DNA from: Sphingomonas sp. RIT328
Lineage (GTDB): Bacteria > Pseudomonadota > Alphaproteobacteria > Sphingomonadales > Sphingomonadaceae
Length of the DNA: 64,000 nucleotides
Direction of reading: 5' to 3'
Assembly: GCF_000632225.1 (NCBI RefSeq)
Contig: NZ_JFYV01000001.1
Location: forward strand, 124,001 to 188,000
Part shown: piece by piece, positions 45,273-56,325 of the stretch
Layout of the letters: each line of letters opens with the position of its first letter
Numbering within the stretch: position 1 is the first letter of the stretch
The notes under the pieces: model-generated
What the model was told of the DNA's origin: nothing
Seen by the model: only the letters and a program-made list of their open reading frames with translations
Database searches by the model: none
Translations under genes and position numbers: made by a program

Positions 45273-46667
45273 ATGAGCCTGTTGCGTCGCAAGACGATCC
45301 AGCCACAGCCGCCCGGCCAGCAGCTCGCGCGGACGCTCGGCTGGCCGCATCTCGTCGCGCTGGGCGTCGGCGCGATCGTCGGCACCGGCATCCTGACGCT
45401 GATCGGCGTCGGCGCCGACCGTGCCGGCCCGGCGGTGATCGTCGCGTTCGTCGTCGCCGGCGCGATCTGCGCCTGTGCCGCGCTCTGCTATGCCGAGATG
45501 GCGACGCTGATCCCCGCCTCGGGCTCGGCCTATACCTACAGCTATGCGACGCTGGGCGAGGTGTTCGCCTGGGTGGTCGGCTGGAGCCTGATCCTCGAAT
45601 ATTCGCTCGTCGTCTCGACCGTCGCGGTCGGCTGGTCCGGCTATGCCGTCGGCTTCCTCAAGGGGCTCGGCGTCACCATACCCGCGGTGCTCGCCAATGG
45701 TCCGGGACTGGGCGGTGTCGTCAACCTGCCGGCAGTGGCGATCATCGCGCTGGTCGCCGGGCTGCTGATGCTCGGCACGCGCGAGAGTGCCCGGATCAAC
45801 ACCGTGCTGGTGCTGCTCAAGATCGTCACGCTCGCGCTGTTCGTCGGGGTGGCGCTGCCGCATTTCGATGCGGCCAACCTCCACCCCTTCGCGCCTTATG
45901 GCTATGGCAGTCCGACCGGCGCGGGCGGCGTCAAATATGGCGTGATGGGCGCGGCGGCGATCATCTTCTTTGCCTTCTACGGCTTCGATGCGATCTCGAC
46001 CGCCGCCGAAGAGGCGAAGAACCCCGAGCGCGATCTCGCCATCGGCATCGTCGGATCGATGCTCGCCTGCACCGTCATCTATATGGTCGTCGCCGCCACC
46101 GCGGTCGGCGCGCTCAGCTACGCGCGCTTCGGCAGCAGTCCGGAGCCGCTCGCGCTGATCCTGCGCGAGCTCGGCCAGCCCAAGGTCGCGACGGTGGTCG
46201 CCGCCGCCGCCGCGGTGGCGCTGCCGACGGTGTTGCTCGCCTTCCTCTACGGGCAGAGCCGCATCTTCCTCGTCATGGCGCGGGACGGCTTCCTGCCGCC
46301 GGCGCTCGCCACGGTGAACAGGCGCGGCACGCCGGCGCGGATCACGGCGATGACCGCGGTGTTCGTCGCGATCATCGCCGGACTGGCGCCGCTCGACGTC
46401 ATCGCCAGCCTCGCCAATGCCGGCACGCTCTGCGCCTTCGTCGCGGTGGCGGCCTGCGTGCTGGTCTCGCGGCGTCGCGATCCGGAGGTGCGGCGGCCGT
46501 TCCGTACGCCTGCGGCCTCTATCGTCGCGCCGCTCGCGATCCTCGGTTGCCTGTATCTGTTCACCAGCCTGCAGATCCGCACGCAGCTCGCCTTCCTCGG
46601 CTGGAACGGTTTTGGCCTGCTCGTCTACCTGCTCTACGCGCGCCGGCGGGCGGAGATCGCGGCATGA
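45273..46667 (+). CDS. APC family amino acid permease
   Basis: 464 residues, about twelve membrane segments. The LeuT-fold APC signature GVGAIVGTGILTLIGVGAD is at residues 31-50 and the FFAFYGFDAISTAAEEAKNP stretch (TM6) around residue 230. It belongs to the cationic/neutral amino acid antiporter-like group (AAP/CAT). The substrate cannot be told. GGGAGG is the Shine-Dalgarno. The stop overlaps the start of mtnP (ATGA), so the permease may supply amino acids or exchange products of the methionine salvage route. Confidence 0.92.
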   Translation: MSLLRRKTIQPQPPGQQLARTLGWPHLVALGVGAIVGTGILTLIGVGADRAGPAVIVAFVVAGAICACAALCYAEMATLIPASGSAYTYSYATLGEVFAWVVGWSLILEYSLVVSTVAVGWSGYAVGFLKGLGVTIPAVLANGPGLGGVVNLPAVAIIALVAGLLMLGTRESARINTVLVLLKIVTLALFVGVALPHFDAANLHPFAPYGYGSPTGAGGVKYGVMGAAAIIFFAFYGFDAISTAAEEAKNPERDLAIGIVGSMLACTVIYMVVAATAVGALSYARFGSSPEPLALILRELGQPKVATVVAAAAAVALPTVLLAFLYGQSRIFLVMARDGFLPPALATVNRRGTPARITAMTAVFVAIIAGLAPLDVIASLANAGTLCAFVAVAACVLVSRRRDPEVRRPFRTPAASIVAPLAILGCLYLFTSLQIRTQLAFLGWNGFGLLVYLLYARRRAEIAA

Positions 46668-47530
46668 GCACGGGCTGGCATATCGGCATCATCGGCGGTT
46701 CGGGCCTCTACGATGTCGAGGGCGTCGAGGACGGCCGCTGGGTCGAGGTGACGACGCCCTGGGGGGCGCCGTCGGATGCGATTTTCAGCGGCCGGGTCGG
46801 TCCTGTCGCGGTGTCGTTCCTGCCCCGGCACGGGCGCGGCCATCGCATCAGCCCCGATGCGATCAACGCCCGCGCCAATATCGACGCGCTGAAGCGGATC
46901 GGCGTCACCGATGTGCTCGCGGTCTCGTCGGTCGGCTCGCTGGTCGAGGCGCGGCCGCCGGGCAGCTTCACGATCGTCGACCAGTTCATCGATCGCACCC
47001 GCGGCCGCGCGGCGAGCTTCTTCGGCAGCGGCTGCGTCGCGCACGTCTCGATGGCCGACCCGGTGTGCCCGCGGCTCAGCGCCTTCGCCGCCGATGCGGC
47101 GGGGGCGGGGACGGTGCGTGGCGGCACCTATCTGGCGATGGAGGGGCCGCAATTCTCGACGCGCGCGGAGAGTCACCTCTACCGGCAATGGGGCTGTCAT
47201 GTCATCGGCATGACCGCGATGCCCGAGGCGAAGCTCGCCCGTGAGGCGGAGCTGCCCTATGCCCTGGTCGGCATGGTCACCGATTACGACTGCTGGCGGG
47301 CCGATACCGAGGCGGTCGACGTCGCGCAGGTGATCGCGCAGCTCGGCGCCAATGCCGCCCGCGCCCGCTCCATGGTGATCGACCTGCTGCGCGCCTTGCC
47401 CGCGCAACGGCCGCCGTCGCCGATCGACACCTGCCTCGACCAGGCGATCATCACCGCCAAGAGCGCGCGCGATCCGGTGCTGGTCGAGAAGCTCGACGCG
47501 GTGGCGTGGCGCGCGCTGGGGCTGCGCTAG
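46664..47530 (+). CDS. mtnP: S-methyl-5'-thioadenosine phosphorylase
   Basis: 288 residues. PNP/MTAP family features are clear: GIIGGSGLYDVEG at residues 8-20, FLPRHGRGHRISPDAINARA with the phosphate-site RHG, and YLAMEGPQFSTRAES, with GMTAMPEAKLAREAELPYAL after it. It splits methylthioadenosine to adenine and methylthioribose 1-phosphate. It is translationally coupled to the permease upstream. The rest of the salvage path is not in the window. Confidence 0.95.
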   Translation: MSTGWHIGIIGGSGLYDVEGVEDGRWVEVTTPWGAPSDAIFSGRVGPVAVSFLPRHGRGHRISPDAINARANIDALKRIGVTDVLAVSSVGSLVEARPPGSFTIVDQFIDRTRGRAASFFGSGCVAHVSMADPVCPRLSAFAADAAGAGTVRGGTYLAMEGPQFSTRAESHLYRQWGCHVIGMTAMPEAKLAREAELPYALVGMVTDYDCWRADTEAVDVAQVIAQLGANAARARSMVIDLLRALPAQRPPSPIDTCLDQAIITAKSARDPVLVEKLDAVAWRALGLR

Positions 47531-47534
47531 CGCT

Positions 47535-48011
47535 CTAGCGATCGGGGCCGATGCTGAAGCCGTGGCGATAGTTCATCGTCACGGCGATCCGGCTGATCCC
47601 GCTGCCGACCGGCACCGCGACCTGCGCGAAGGCCGGCTTGAGCCGCAGCAGCGACAGCGCCGGGTCGCGCGAGAAGGCGCCGCCGTCGCCGCCATCGGAC
47701 TTGCCGTTGCCGTTGGCGTCGTGACGCACGGCGATGCCATAGGTCCCCGGCCGCGGCACCGGCACGCACAGCTCGACGCTGCGCCGCGAGTCGCTCGGGA
47801 CCTCGACCCGCGCCAGCCAGCGGCCTTTCTGGAGGAAGCCGGGTTCGTCATACAATTGCACGCGCAGATCGCCGCCGCCGGTCCGCAGCCCCCGCACCGT
47901 GACGATCAGCCGGTGCGGCGTCGCCGCGGTACAGCCGGCGGTGACATGCTGCGCCGACGCCGACGCCGGCACCACGAGGGCCGTCAACAGGAGCGGGTAT
48001 AGGCGGGTCAT
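47535..48011 (-). CDS. DUF2141 domain secreted protein
   Basis: 158 residues with a signal peptide to about residue 20 (SASAQ). The DUF2141 pattern is recognisable: TVRGLRTGGGDLRVQLYDEP, the conserved RHDANGNGKSD calcium-like loop and a final strand pair. DUF2141 proteins are small periplasmic beta-rich proteins of unknown role. It is convergent with mtnP and stands alone. Confidence 0.88.
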   Translation of the reverse strand: MTRLYPLLLTALVVPASASAQHVTAGCTAATPHRLIVTVRGLRTGGGDLRVQLYDEPGFLQKGRWLARVEVPSDSRRSVELCVPVPRPGTYGIAVRHDANGNGKSDGGDGGAFSRDPALSLLRLKPAFAQVAVPVGSGISRIAVTMNYRHGFSIGPDR

Positions 48012-48104
48012 GCGGCGGTAAGTCTCCGTAAAACGGTGATTATACCGCTGGATGTGGCGAGGGTGTGGCGCGCGCGGGAAGGCTGCCCCGGCCCGAATGC
48101 AAGC

Positions 48105-48132
48105 GGGGGCGACACCTCGCGGTGCCGCCCCC
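48105..48132 (-). terminator. Hairpin downstream of acnA
   Basis: On the minus strand GGGGGCG...CACC, loop GCGA, GGTG...CGCCCCC form an 11-pair stem 27 bases after the acnA stop. There is only a weak U-poor tail (GCTTGC), so termination efficiency is uncertain. Confidence 0.55.
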
Positions 48133-48158
48133 GTCGCATCCGTCGCTACGTCGCGGAA

Positions 48159-50843
<2,685 letters not shown>

Positions 50844-51002
50844 TATGATCCCTTCTGGTAGGCCCAGGGCGCTCGGGGAGGCGGCGTGGAGCCGCGCGGG
50901 CGCGCGAGAGCGCTTCTAGCGAAAGCTTATGGTGGGGCGGCCTTAGCAAGGGTGACCCGGCGGGGGAAGCCTATGCTGCACGTGCGTTGCCGCCGGCGGC
51001 GA

Positions 51003-51656
51003 TCAGGTCGCGGCCGGCAGGATCGCCTCGCCCGTCGCCAGCGTCTTGCCGCGCGTGATGATCACGCGATCGCCGACTTTCGCCTCCCGGAACAGCAATT
51101 TGGCAAAGGCGGTCGGCACGCCGATGCAGCCGTGGGTGGCATAGCCCCAGGCGACTTCCGTGCCGTGCACCGCGACGCCGTCGTTGGTCAGCCGCATCGT
51201 ATAGGGCATCGGCGCGCCGTACAGGCTGGAGACGTGGTGCGCGTCCTTCATCAGGATCGGAAAGGTGCCGAGCGGAGTCGGCTTGTCGTCGGCGCCATAG
51301 AGGATCGCGGTCGCGCCGATCTCATAGCCGTCGCGGAACACCGACAAGGTCTGCGCGGCGAGATCGACGGTGACGATCAGCGGCCCGGCAGGGACGCCCT
51401 TGTCGTCCCAGGCATAGTCGCCGAACTTGATCGGCCCGATCGCGAGTACGCGCTTGACCGCGAGCGGATTGGCTGTCGGCGTAGGGGCGGGCGCGGGGCG
51501 GACGGCGACGGGGGTCAGGGCAGGGGCGCGGGTCGCGCTCACCGGCGACACCTTCGCCGTCATCGGCCGCAGCGACGGTGCCGCGGCAACCGCCACCGCG
51601 CCGATCGCCGCGACGGCGAGGATGAGCTTGGCCACCAAGGGCCGTCGTGCCGGCAT
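51003..51656 (-). CDS. L,D-transpeptidase (YkuD domain)
   Basis: 217 residues from the ATG at 51656 with GGGAG 9 bases upstream. An N-terminal hydrophobic segment (about 9-26) works as a signal anchor, followed by a Pro/Ala-rich linker to about residue 62. The YkuD domain has the active site HG (164) ... THGC with His175 and Cys177, and IGVPTAFAKLLF following. The enzyme cross-links peptidoglycan or attaches proteins through meso-diaminopimelate. It lies between acnA and the small-gene run on the opposite strand. Confidence 0.92.
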   Translation of the reverse strand: MPARRPLVAKLILAVAAIGAVAVAAAPSLRPMTAKVSPVSATRAPALTPVAVRPAPAPTPTANPLAVKRVLAIGPIKFGDYAWDDKGVPAGPLIVTVDLAAQTLSVFRDGYEIGATAILYGADDKPTPLGTFPILMKDAHHVSSLYGAPMPYTMRLTNDGVAVHGTEVAWGYATHGCIGVPTAFAKLLFREAKVGDRVIITRGKTLATGEAILPAAT

Positions 51657-51840
51657 GATCCGCTCCCGCTGCTCTTGGCCGCATGCCCCGGCGGCGGGCA
51701 TTTGGCTAGGTCCCGCAAGGGCTTGTGCCGCGACGGGACGAAGCGCGACGGCGTCAACCTTGGGGCTGGACCGACGCCGCATCAGGCCGGAAGCCCGGCA
51801 CAGGCAACCCGATGGCCCCGGTGCCGGTTACCCTGCCGAG

Positions 51841-52392
51841 ATGGCCAAGCTCAAAGTCTTCCGCACCCCGATCGGGTTCCACGACGCCTATGTCGCGGCC
51901 ACCAGCCGCAAGGCGGCGTTGAAGGCCTGGGGCAGCGAGCGCGATCTGTTCGCGCGCGGTTCGGCCGAGGAGGTCATCGATCCGTCGCTCACCGCCGAAC
52001 CGCTCGCCCAGCCCGGCGTGGTGATCAGACGCTCGCGCGGCAGCGCCGCCGAACAGATCGCCGCGCTTCCCGAGACCCCTGCGAGGCCGCCCCGTCGCGC
52101 GACACCAGAGCCGGCCCCCGCCACGCCGTCCGCCAAGCCGAAGCCACGGGCGATCCCGCCGAAGCCGGACCGGGCCGCGCTCGACGCCGCCGAACAGGCG
52201 CTCGCCGAGGCGACCGACCGTCAGCGCGGCGAGGCGCGGGCGCTGCGGGCCGAGGAGGCGACGCTCGCCAAACGCCGCCGGGCGATGGAGCGGGAGCATG
52301 AGGACGAGCAGCAGGCGCTCGCCGCCGCAAAGGAGGGGGCGGCCGATGCTTATGACCGCGCGATGCGGCTGTGGCGGGCCGCGTCGCGCTGA
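51841..52392 (+). CDS. Hypothetical protein with conserved N-terminal domain and coiled-coil tail
   Basis: 183 residues from the ATG at 51841. The N-terminal 65 residues (MAKLKVFRTPIGFHDAYVAA, LKAWGSERDLFARGSAEE) look like a compact conserved domain which I have seen only in sphingomonad-type genomes. A Pro-rich linker (PARPPRRATPEPAPATPSAK) follows, then a charged helix (about 120-170) suggesting a coiled coil. No function is known. It is the first of six small genes on the same strand, spaced 50-170 bases apart or nearly touching. Confidence 0.7.
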   Translation: MAKLKVFRTPIGFHDAYVAATSRKAALKAWGSERDLFARGSAEEVIDPSLTAEPLAQPGVVIRRSRGSAAEQIAALPETPARPPRRATPEPAPATPSAKPKPRAIPPKPDRAALDAAEQALAEATDRQRGEARALRAEEATLAKRRRAMEREHEDEQQALAAAKEGAADAYDRAMRLWRAASR

Positions 52393-52471
52393 CGCTCGCT
52401 GCGGCCGAGGCGTTGCGCCTGCGGAACATTGCATCGCGCCATGGGGTTGGATCGGCCAGAAAGGATCAGCC

Positions 52472-52750
52472 ATGTCCCATATCCCCAGTTCCGCGATGAA
52501 ACATGCCGGCCCAGTGCATCACGACGAGGCCGCGCCGCCCAAGCCGGCGCCCAAGCCCAAGCCGCCGCGTCCGCAGCCGGGTGGCCTCGGCACCGCGGCT
52601 TGGCTGGCGATCGGCGGAACGATCCTGGTCGGCGCCGCCGCGGCGATCGCGGTGCCGTTGCTGCGCGCCGAGGCGACCCCCGTCGCCACCCGTCGCGGCA
52701 AGAAGGCGAACAAGCCTGGACGCAAGAAGGCCAAGCCGGCGCACGAGTGA
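52472..52750 (+). CDS. Small membrane protein with basic tail
   Basis: 92 residues from the ATG at 52472 (AAAGGA upstream). A Pro/Lys-rich N-terminal part (PKPAPKPKPPRPQPGG, residues 23-38) precedes one membrane segment (about 40-62, TAAWLAIGGTILVGAAAAIA). The tail is strongly basic (TRRGKKANKPGRKKAKP), which suits a cytoplasmic nucleic-acid- or lipid-facing end. The function is unknown. Confidence 0.65.
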   Translation: MSHIPSSAMKHAGPVHHDEAAPPKPAPKPKPPRPQPGGLGTAAWLAIGGTILVGAAAAIAVPLLRAEATPVATRRGKKANKPGRKKAKPAHE

Positions 52751-52915
52751 CGGCCGCCCCGCCGCGGGGCGATTCGCTCCGCGGCACCCTATTAAATTAC
52801 CCCCCACACCCAATGCGTTGAGCGGACGTGACCGTCCGGCCACCGTGGCGCACGAAATCGCCGCGGCCGCCAAGCAAGCGCTTGCGTCGCCGCGCGTCCC
52901 GCGAGACAGGGGAGT

Positions 52916-53458
52916 GTGACTGACGCTATTCCGTTCCACCGCCTGACGCGCCGCCACCGCGAATGCCTTCGCGGCGTGCGTGAACTCAAGGGGTCGAAGG
53001 AGATCGCCGAGGAACTCGGCATCGAAAAGAGCACCGTCGACAAATATCTGACCGAGGCGGTCAAGGTGCTCGGCGCGCGCAATCGCCGCGACGCCGCGCT
53101 CCAGCTCGCCGCGCATGAAGACGCCTCCGACACGCCCGCCGACGCCCCCGATAAAATGGGGGGGCATTCTGCACGGCTAGCCGATCCCCCCGCCGATCCG
53201 CCAATGCCGGTGACGCCGGACGACAGGATCGTCAGGGCACCGGGGGGTTCCGGGGAGCGATTGCCAGCGCAGCGCTTCCCGGGACTATCGATGCCCATCC
53301 GGCGGAAGGGACAGCGGGGCAATGATCTGACGATCGGCGGCCGGTTGATCTGGATACCCGCCATCGCCATCAGCATCGCCATCGGGTTCGGCATGTTGAT
53401 GACCGGGCTCCAGGTCCTCACCGGCCTGATCGCGGCGATCACGCAGCGCCTGTCCTGA
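52916..53458 (+). CDS. LuxR-type HTH protein with C-terminal membrane anchor
   Basis: 180 residues from a GTG at 52916. Residues 8-62 form a GerE/LuxR-type helix-turn-helix: LTRRHRECLRGVRELKGSKE then IAEELGIEKSTVDKYLTEAV, with the conserved ALQL end. No receiver or autoinducer domain exists. A disordered Pro/Asp/Arg linker (about 65-140) leads to a membrane segment (145-163) and a short amphipathic end. The topology puts DNA binding in the cytoplasm on a membrane tether. The presence of AGGGGAG just before the start is unusually close. It heads a run of small genes up to 54850, and the run is proposed as a regulatory cassette. Confidence 0.82.
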   Translation: MTDAIPFHRLTRRHRECLRGVRELKGSKEIAEELGIEKSTVDKYLTEAVKVLGARNRRDAALQLAAHEDASDTPADAPDKMGGHSARLADPPADPPMPVTPDDRIVRAPGGSGERLPAQRFPGLSMPIRRKGQRGNDLTIGGRLIWIPAIAISIAIGFGMLMTGLQVLTGLIAAITQRLS

Positions 53459-53504
53459 CCTACAGCAGGCGCCCCGACCGGGGTGCGCAGGGGGAAGGGT
53501 GGTC

Positions 53505-53870
53505 ATGTCGCAGAACAATCCCGTCTATGCCAATGCCGAACTCGCCGCCGATGCGGTCGCCGCCTTGTTGTGGCGGCTCGAAACGCAGCTCGACGAGGCC
53601 TTCGCCACCGGCGGCGAACTGCTCGCCGCCTTGCCCCGCGCCCGCAGCGCCGCCAGACTGCCGGCGATCGCCGGGCAGCAGGCGTTCGAGGTATTCGGCC
53701 AGGCGATCCTCGCCATCGGCGCAGCGCGCGGCCATACGGTCGCCGGCCATCGCGTCATCGAGAAACTTGGTCGCCAGATCGGGTATGAGACCAGTTTCGG
53801 CGATGAACAGCCGAAGCCGGATGTCATCCCGTCGGGCGTCGATGCCAGTCATCTGCGCGTCGCCGCCTGA
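53505..53870 (+). CDS. Hypothetical protein, helical
   Basis: 121 residues from the ATG at 53505 (GGGAAGG upstream); a GTG two codons earlier is alternative. It is predicted to be almost all helical (ELAADAVAALLWRLETQLDE, FEVFGQAILAIGAARGHTVA), with a polar, disordered end. No family was recognised. It is between the LuxR-type membrane HTH gene and the membrane protein gene, with 46-base spacing on both sides. Confidence 0.65.
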   Translation: MSQNNPVYANAELAADAVAALLWRLETQLDEAFATGGELLAALPRARSAARLPAIAGQQAFEVFGQAILAIGAARGHTVAGHRVIEKLGRQIGYETSFGDEQPKPDVIPSGVDASHLRVAA

Positions 53871-53915
53871 GTGTCATGGCTTGGCCACCAGATCGCTCCT
53901 TTGGCCGGCCAAGTC

Positions 53916-54383
53916 ATGACACATATCCTCGTCTTCAATCTGATCCTGTTCGGTGCGTGCCTCTATGCCCTGGCGGCGGGGGGCGCGCCCGAACGCTGGA
54001 CCGCGGCGGTCTTCCTGGGGGGCGCGACGATGACCTTCCTGCTGCCTTTCCAGCCCAACGTCAGCTATCACACCGTGCATCTGCGCATCCTGGCGATCGA
54101 CTGTCTCGTCCTGCTCGCGCTGGTCGGCATCGCGCTGCGCGCCGACCGCTTCTGGCCGCTCTACGTCAGCGCGCTGCACCTGCTCACCATCGCGATCCAC
54201 GGCGTCAAGGCGCTCGATCCCACGCTCGTGCCGTGGATGTATGCCGGCGCGAGCGCCAAGATCGCCTATCCGATGCTGGTGCTGCTCGCGCTCGGCGTGA
54301 TCCGCCACCGCCACCGTCTGGCGCTGTTCGGCAGCGATCGCGACTGGTCGCCGGTGCGGCCTGCGGACGCTGAGTCGCAATGA
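53916..54383 (+). CDS. Multi-pass membrane protein of unknown function
   Basis: 155 residues from the ATG at 53916; a GTG at 53871 would place the start directly after the preceding stop codon. Four to five membrane segments are seen (about 3-20, 28-44, 56-75, 82-100, 113-130). A conserved-looking loop DPTLVPWMYAGASAKIAYPM and the end RHRHRLALFGSDRDWSP suggest a specific family, which I cannot name but have seen in sphingomonad-type genomes. The stop overlaps the start of the next gene (54380). Confidence 0.65.
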   Translation: MTHILVFNLILFGACLYALAAGGAPERWTAAVFLGGATMTFLLPFQPNVSYHTVHLRILAIDCLVLLALVGIALRADRFWPLYVSALHLLTIAIHGVKALDPTLVPWMYAGASAKIAYPMLVLLALGVIRHRHRLALFGSDRDWSPVRPADAESQ

Positions 54384-54850
54384 CGCCGGATATCCGTCTG
54401 TGGCGCTGGCCCGAACGCGACCGCGAAAGCCATGAACGGCTCGCCGCTGCGATTTCGCGCCTGCGCGCGCTGGTCGCGCTGGGGCGCGGCGAGATCGTCG
54501 CCACCGCCCTCACCGGACCGGAGGAGCCCGACGACGCCGAACGTGCCCGCGCGCTGCTTGCCCAGCGTCGCAGCCGCAATGCGGCGGCCGGCTCGCTCGC
54601 CGAACTGTTCGGCGAGCCGGGATGGGACCTGCTGCTGATCCTGTTCATCGCCTATGAGGAAGGGCGGGTGATCGACGGCCGTACCCTGCTGGCCGAGGCG
54701 GGGGTGCGCCACACCGTCGGCCGGCGCTGGCTGCTCGCGCTCGCCGCGCGCGACGTGATCCGCTGCGACCCGCATGCGCCCGAAGCCTGCCCGGTCGCGC
54801 TCACCGACGAAGGGGTGATGCTGACCCTGCGCTGCATCGCCGCGGCCTAG
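54380..54850 (+). CDS. Winged-helix-like protein (MarR-type fold suspected)
   Basis: 156 residues from the ATG at 54380, overlapping the membrane gene by 4 bases (ATGA). An N-terminal helical part (about 1-75) is followed by a likely winged-helix domain: LLILFIAYEEGRVIDGRTLL, then GVRHTVGRRWLLALAARDVI and a short wing with ALTDEGVMLTLRCI. The domain order fits a MarR/PadR-type DNA-binding end. No ligand domain is clear. It may act together with the LuxR-type membrane HTH protein. Confidence 0.6.
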   Translation: MTPDIRLWRWPERDRESHERLAAAISRLRALVALGRGEIVATALTGPEEPDDAERARALLAQRRSRNAAAGSLAELFGEPGWDLLLILFIAYEEGRVIDGRTLLAEAGVRHTVGRRWLLALAARDVIRCDPHAPEACPVALTDEGVMLTLRCIAAA

Positions 54851-54876
54851 CCTGGGGCGGCGCGCTATGCCCGCTC

Positions 54877-55062
54877 CTATCCCTCGCCGAGCAGCCGGTC
54901 GGCCTCTTCGCGCATCATCTCGACGCCCTGGCAGACGTGCAGCCCGGCGACGGTCAGGCCGAGATCGTCGGACAGGCGGATGAGCTCCTCGCCGAGGCCG
55001 ATCGCGCGTTGCAGCAGTTCCGCGCGGATCCGGGGCGGGATGGGGTCTTGATTCGTCGACAT
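54877..55062 (-). CDS. Small helical hypothetical protein
   Basis: 61 residues from the ATG at 55062 (AAGGCGT upstream). The core LIRLSDDLGLTVAGLHVCQG resembles residues 26-45 of the gene at 8778-8972 in its spacing of Asp, Gly-Leu, Ala and hydrophobic residues. The chain ends in MMREEADRLLGEG. No known domain is recognised. The two loci may encode paralogous small proteins. It is convergent with the winged-helix gene. Confidence 0.6.
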   Translation of the reverse strand: MSTNQDPIPPRIRAELLQRAIGLGEELIRLSDDLGLTVAGLHVCQGVEMMREEADRLLGEG

Positions 55063-55199
55063 ACGCCTTGCCTTCTGCCGACGCGCGGATACGCCAACAC
55101 GGGTCGCGGCGCCGGAGCCAAGCTCCCTATCACACGTTCACAGACTGGTAACTGAACGGACGACCGATCCGTCGTCCCAAGATGAGAGGATTGCGACTG

Positions 55200-55601
55200 A
55201 TGGCCGAGGATAATGCAGGCGCGGGCGCCGCGCAGGGTGCCGATGCGATGCGTGATGCCGCCGAAACCGCACGCGCCGGCTTCGCCGAACATGTCATCGA
55301 TCCCGCCCGTCGCGCCGGCGAGGCGATGCGCGCCTCGGGCCAGAAGGCCGCCGACAATGGCGCGGCGATCGGCCTCAAGATCATCGAACAGGCCGAGCAG
55401 AATTCGCGCGAGGCGTTCGACGCGATGCGTGAAGCCGCCAAGGCCAAGGACCTCAGCGAGGTGATGCGCATCCAGGGCGAATATCTGCGCGAACAGGGCC
55501 AGCGATCGATGAACCAGGCGCGTGAGATGGGCGAGTTGATCATGCAGTTCGGCCGCGAGGCGGTCGCACCGCTGCGCGGGGGCAAGCCCGACCAAGGCTG
55601 A
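55200..55601 (+). CDS. Phasin family protein
   Basis: 133 residues from the ATG at 55200 with GAGAGGA nine bases upstream; the ATG at 55182 is alternative. All helical, with amphipathic periodicity and no Cys (ARAGFAEHVIDPARRAGEAM, EQAEQNSREAFDAMREAA, DLSEVMRIQGEYLREQGQ), the phasin_2 (PF09361) pattern. Phasins coat polyhydroxyalkanoate granules; here a general stress or PHA role is only inferred since no phaC or phaZ adjoins. Confidence 0.88.
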   Translation: MAEDNAGAGAAQGADAMRDAAETARAGFAEHVIDPARRAGEAMRASGQKAADNGAAIGLKIIEQAEQNSREAFDAMREAAKAKDLSEVMRIQGEYLREQGQRSMNQAREMGELIMQFGREAVAPLRGGKPDQG

Positions 55602-55736
55602 GTTTCGCGTTATTCCCGGGGGGCAAGCTTCGCACGGCTTCGCCTCCTCGGGTGAATGTCTGCTCCGGCCCCGCCGGGCGGGCCGGGGTATCGGCCACCT
55701 GTCGGCAAAAGCGGAAGGCCGCCCTCCGCGGCGATA

Positions 55737-56240
55737 TCAGGCCGTCGGCACCGCCCGCGCCAGGATCAGCAGGTCATGGGCGACGCCATCGCGACCTTTG
55801 ACATGATCCGTGAGCAGCGCCTCGCGTCGGAACGCCAGCCCCTCGAACAGCGCGATCGAGGCGGTCTGGTCGGGCGTCATCGTCGCGCTCAGCTTGGCGA
55901 GGCCGTGCGCATGGGCGATCGCGAGCAGCGCCTCGAGCAGGTCGCCGCCGAGCCCCGCGCCGCGGCGGTCGGGGGCGACGAGCAGCCGGATCTCGCCGAC
56001 ATGGCCGCTCCACCCGAGCGGATCGCGCACCAGCGCGCCGGTCGCGACGATCCGCCCGTCGTCCTCCGCGACGAGGCTGTCGATCCAGCCTTCGCCCACC
56101 GCCTGCTGCCATGCCTCGATGACGCGCTCGTGGCGCAGGTCGCGGCCAAGGAAGAGCAGATCATGTTCGGGCAGCGTCGCGGCGAAGGCGAGCATCGCCG
56201 CATCGTCGGTCGGGCGGAAGCGGCGGATCGTATGGCTCAT
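55737..56240 (-). CDS. GNAT family N-acetyltransferase
   Basis: 167 residues. The acetyl-CoA-binding motif A is VAPDRRGAGLGGDLL (RRGAGLG) at about residue 88-102. The rest fits GNAT: IRRFRPTDDAAMLAFAATL at the start and QTASIALFEGLAFRREAL near the end. The acceptor is unknown. The gene has no obvious operon partner, but it lies next to the RND efflux genes on the same strand. It is 86 bases from the outer-membrane channel gene downstream. Confidence 0.88.
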   Translation of the reverse strand: MSHTIRRFRPTDDAAMLAFAATLPEHDLLFLGRDLRHERVIEAWQQAVGEGWIDSLVAEDDGRIVATGALVRDPLGWSGHVGEIRLLVAPDRRGAGLGGDLLEALLAIAHAHGLAKLSATMTPDQTASIALFEGLAFRREALLTDHVKGRDGVAHDLLILARAVPTA

Positions 56241-56325
56241 CGGGAACGCTCCGGCTGGATCAGGCCGCGTCTATATGCCTGATACAGCCGGATTGTCGAA
56301 AGGCGATTGCACCGTCGGCGAGGGA

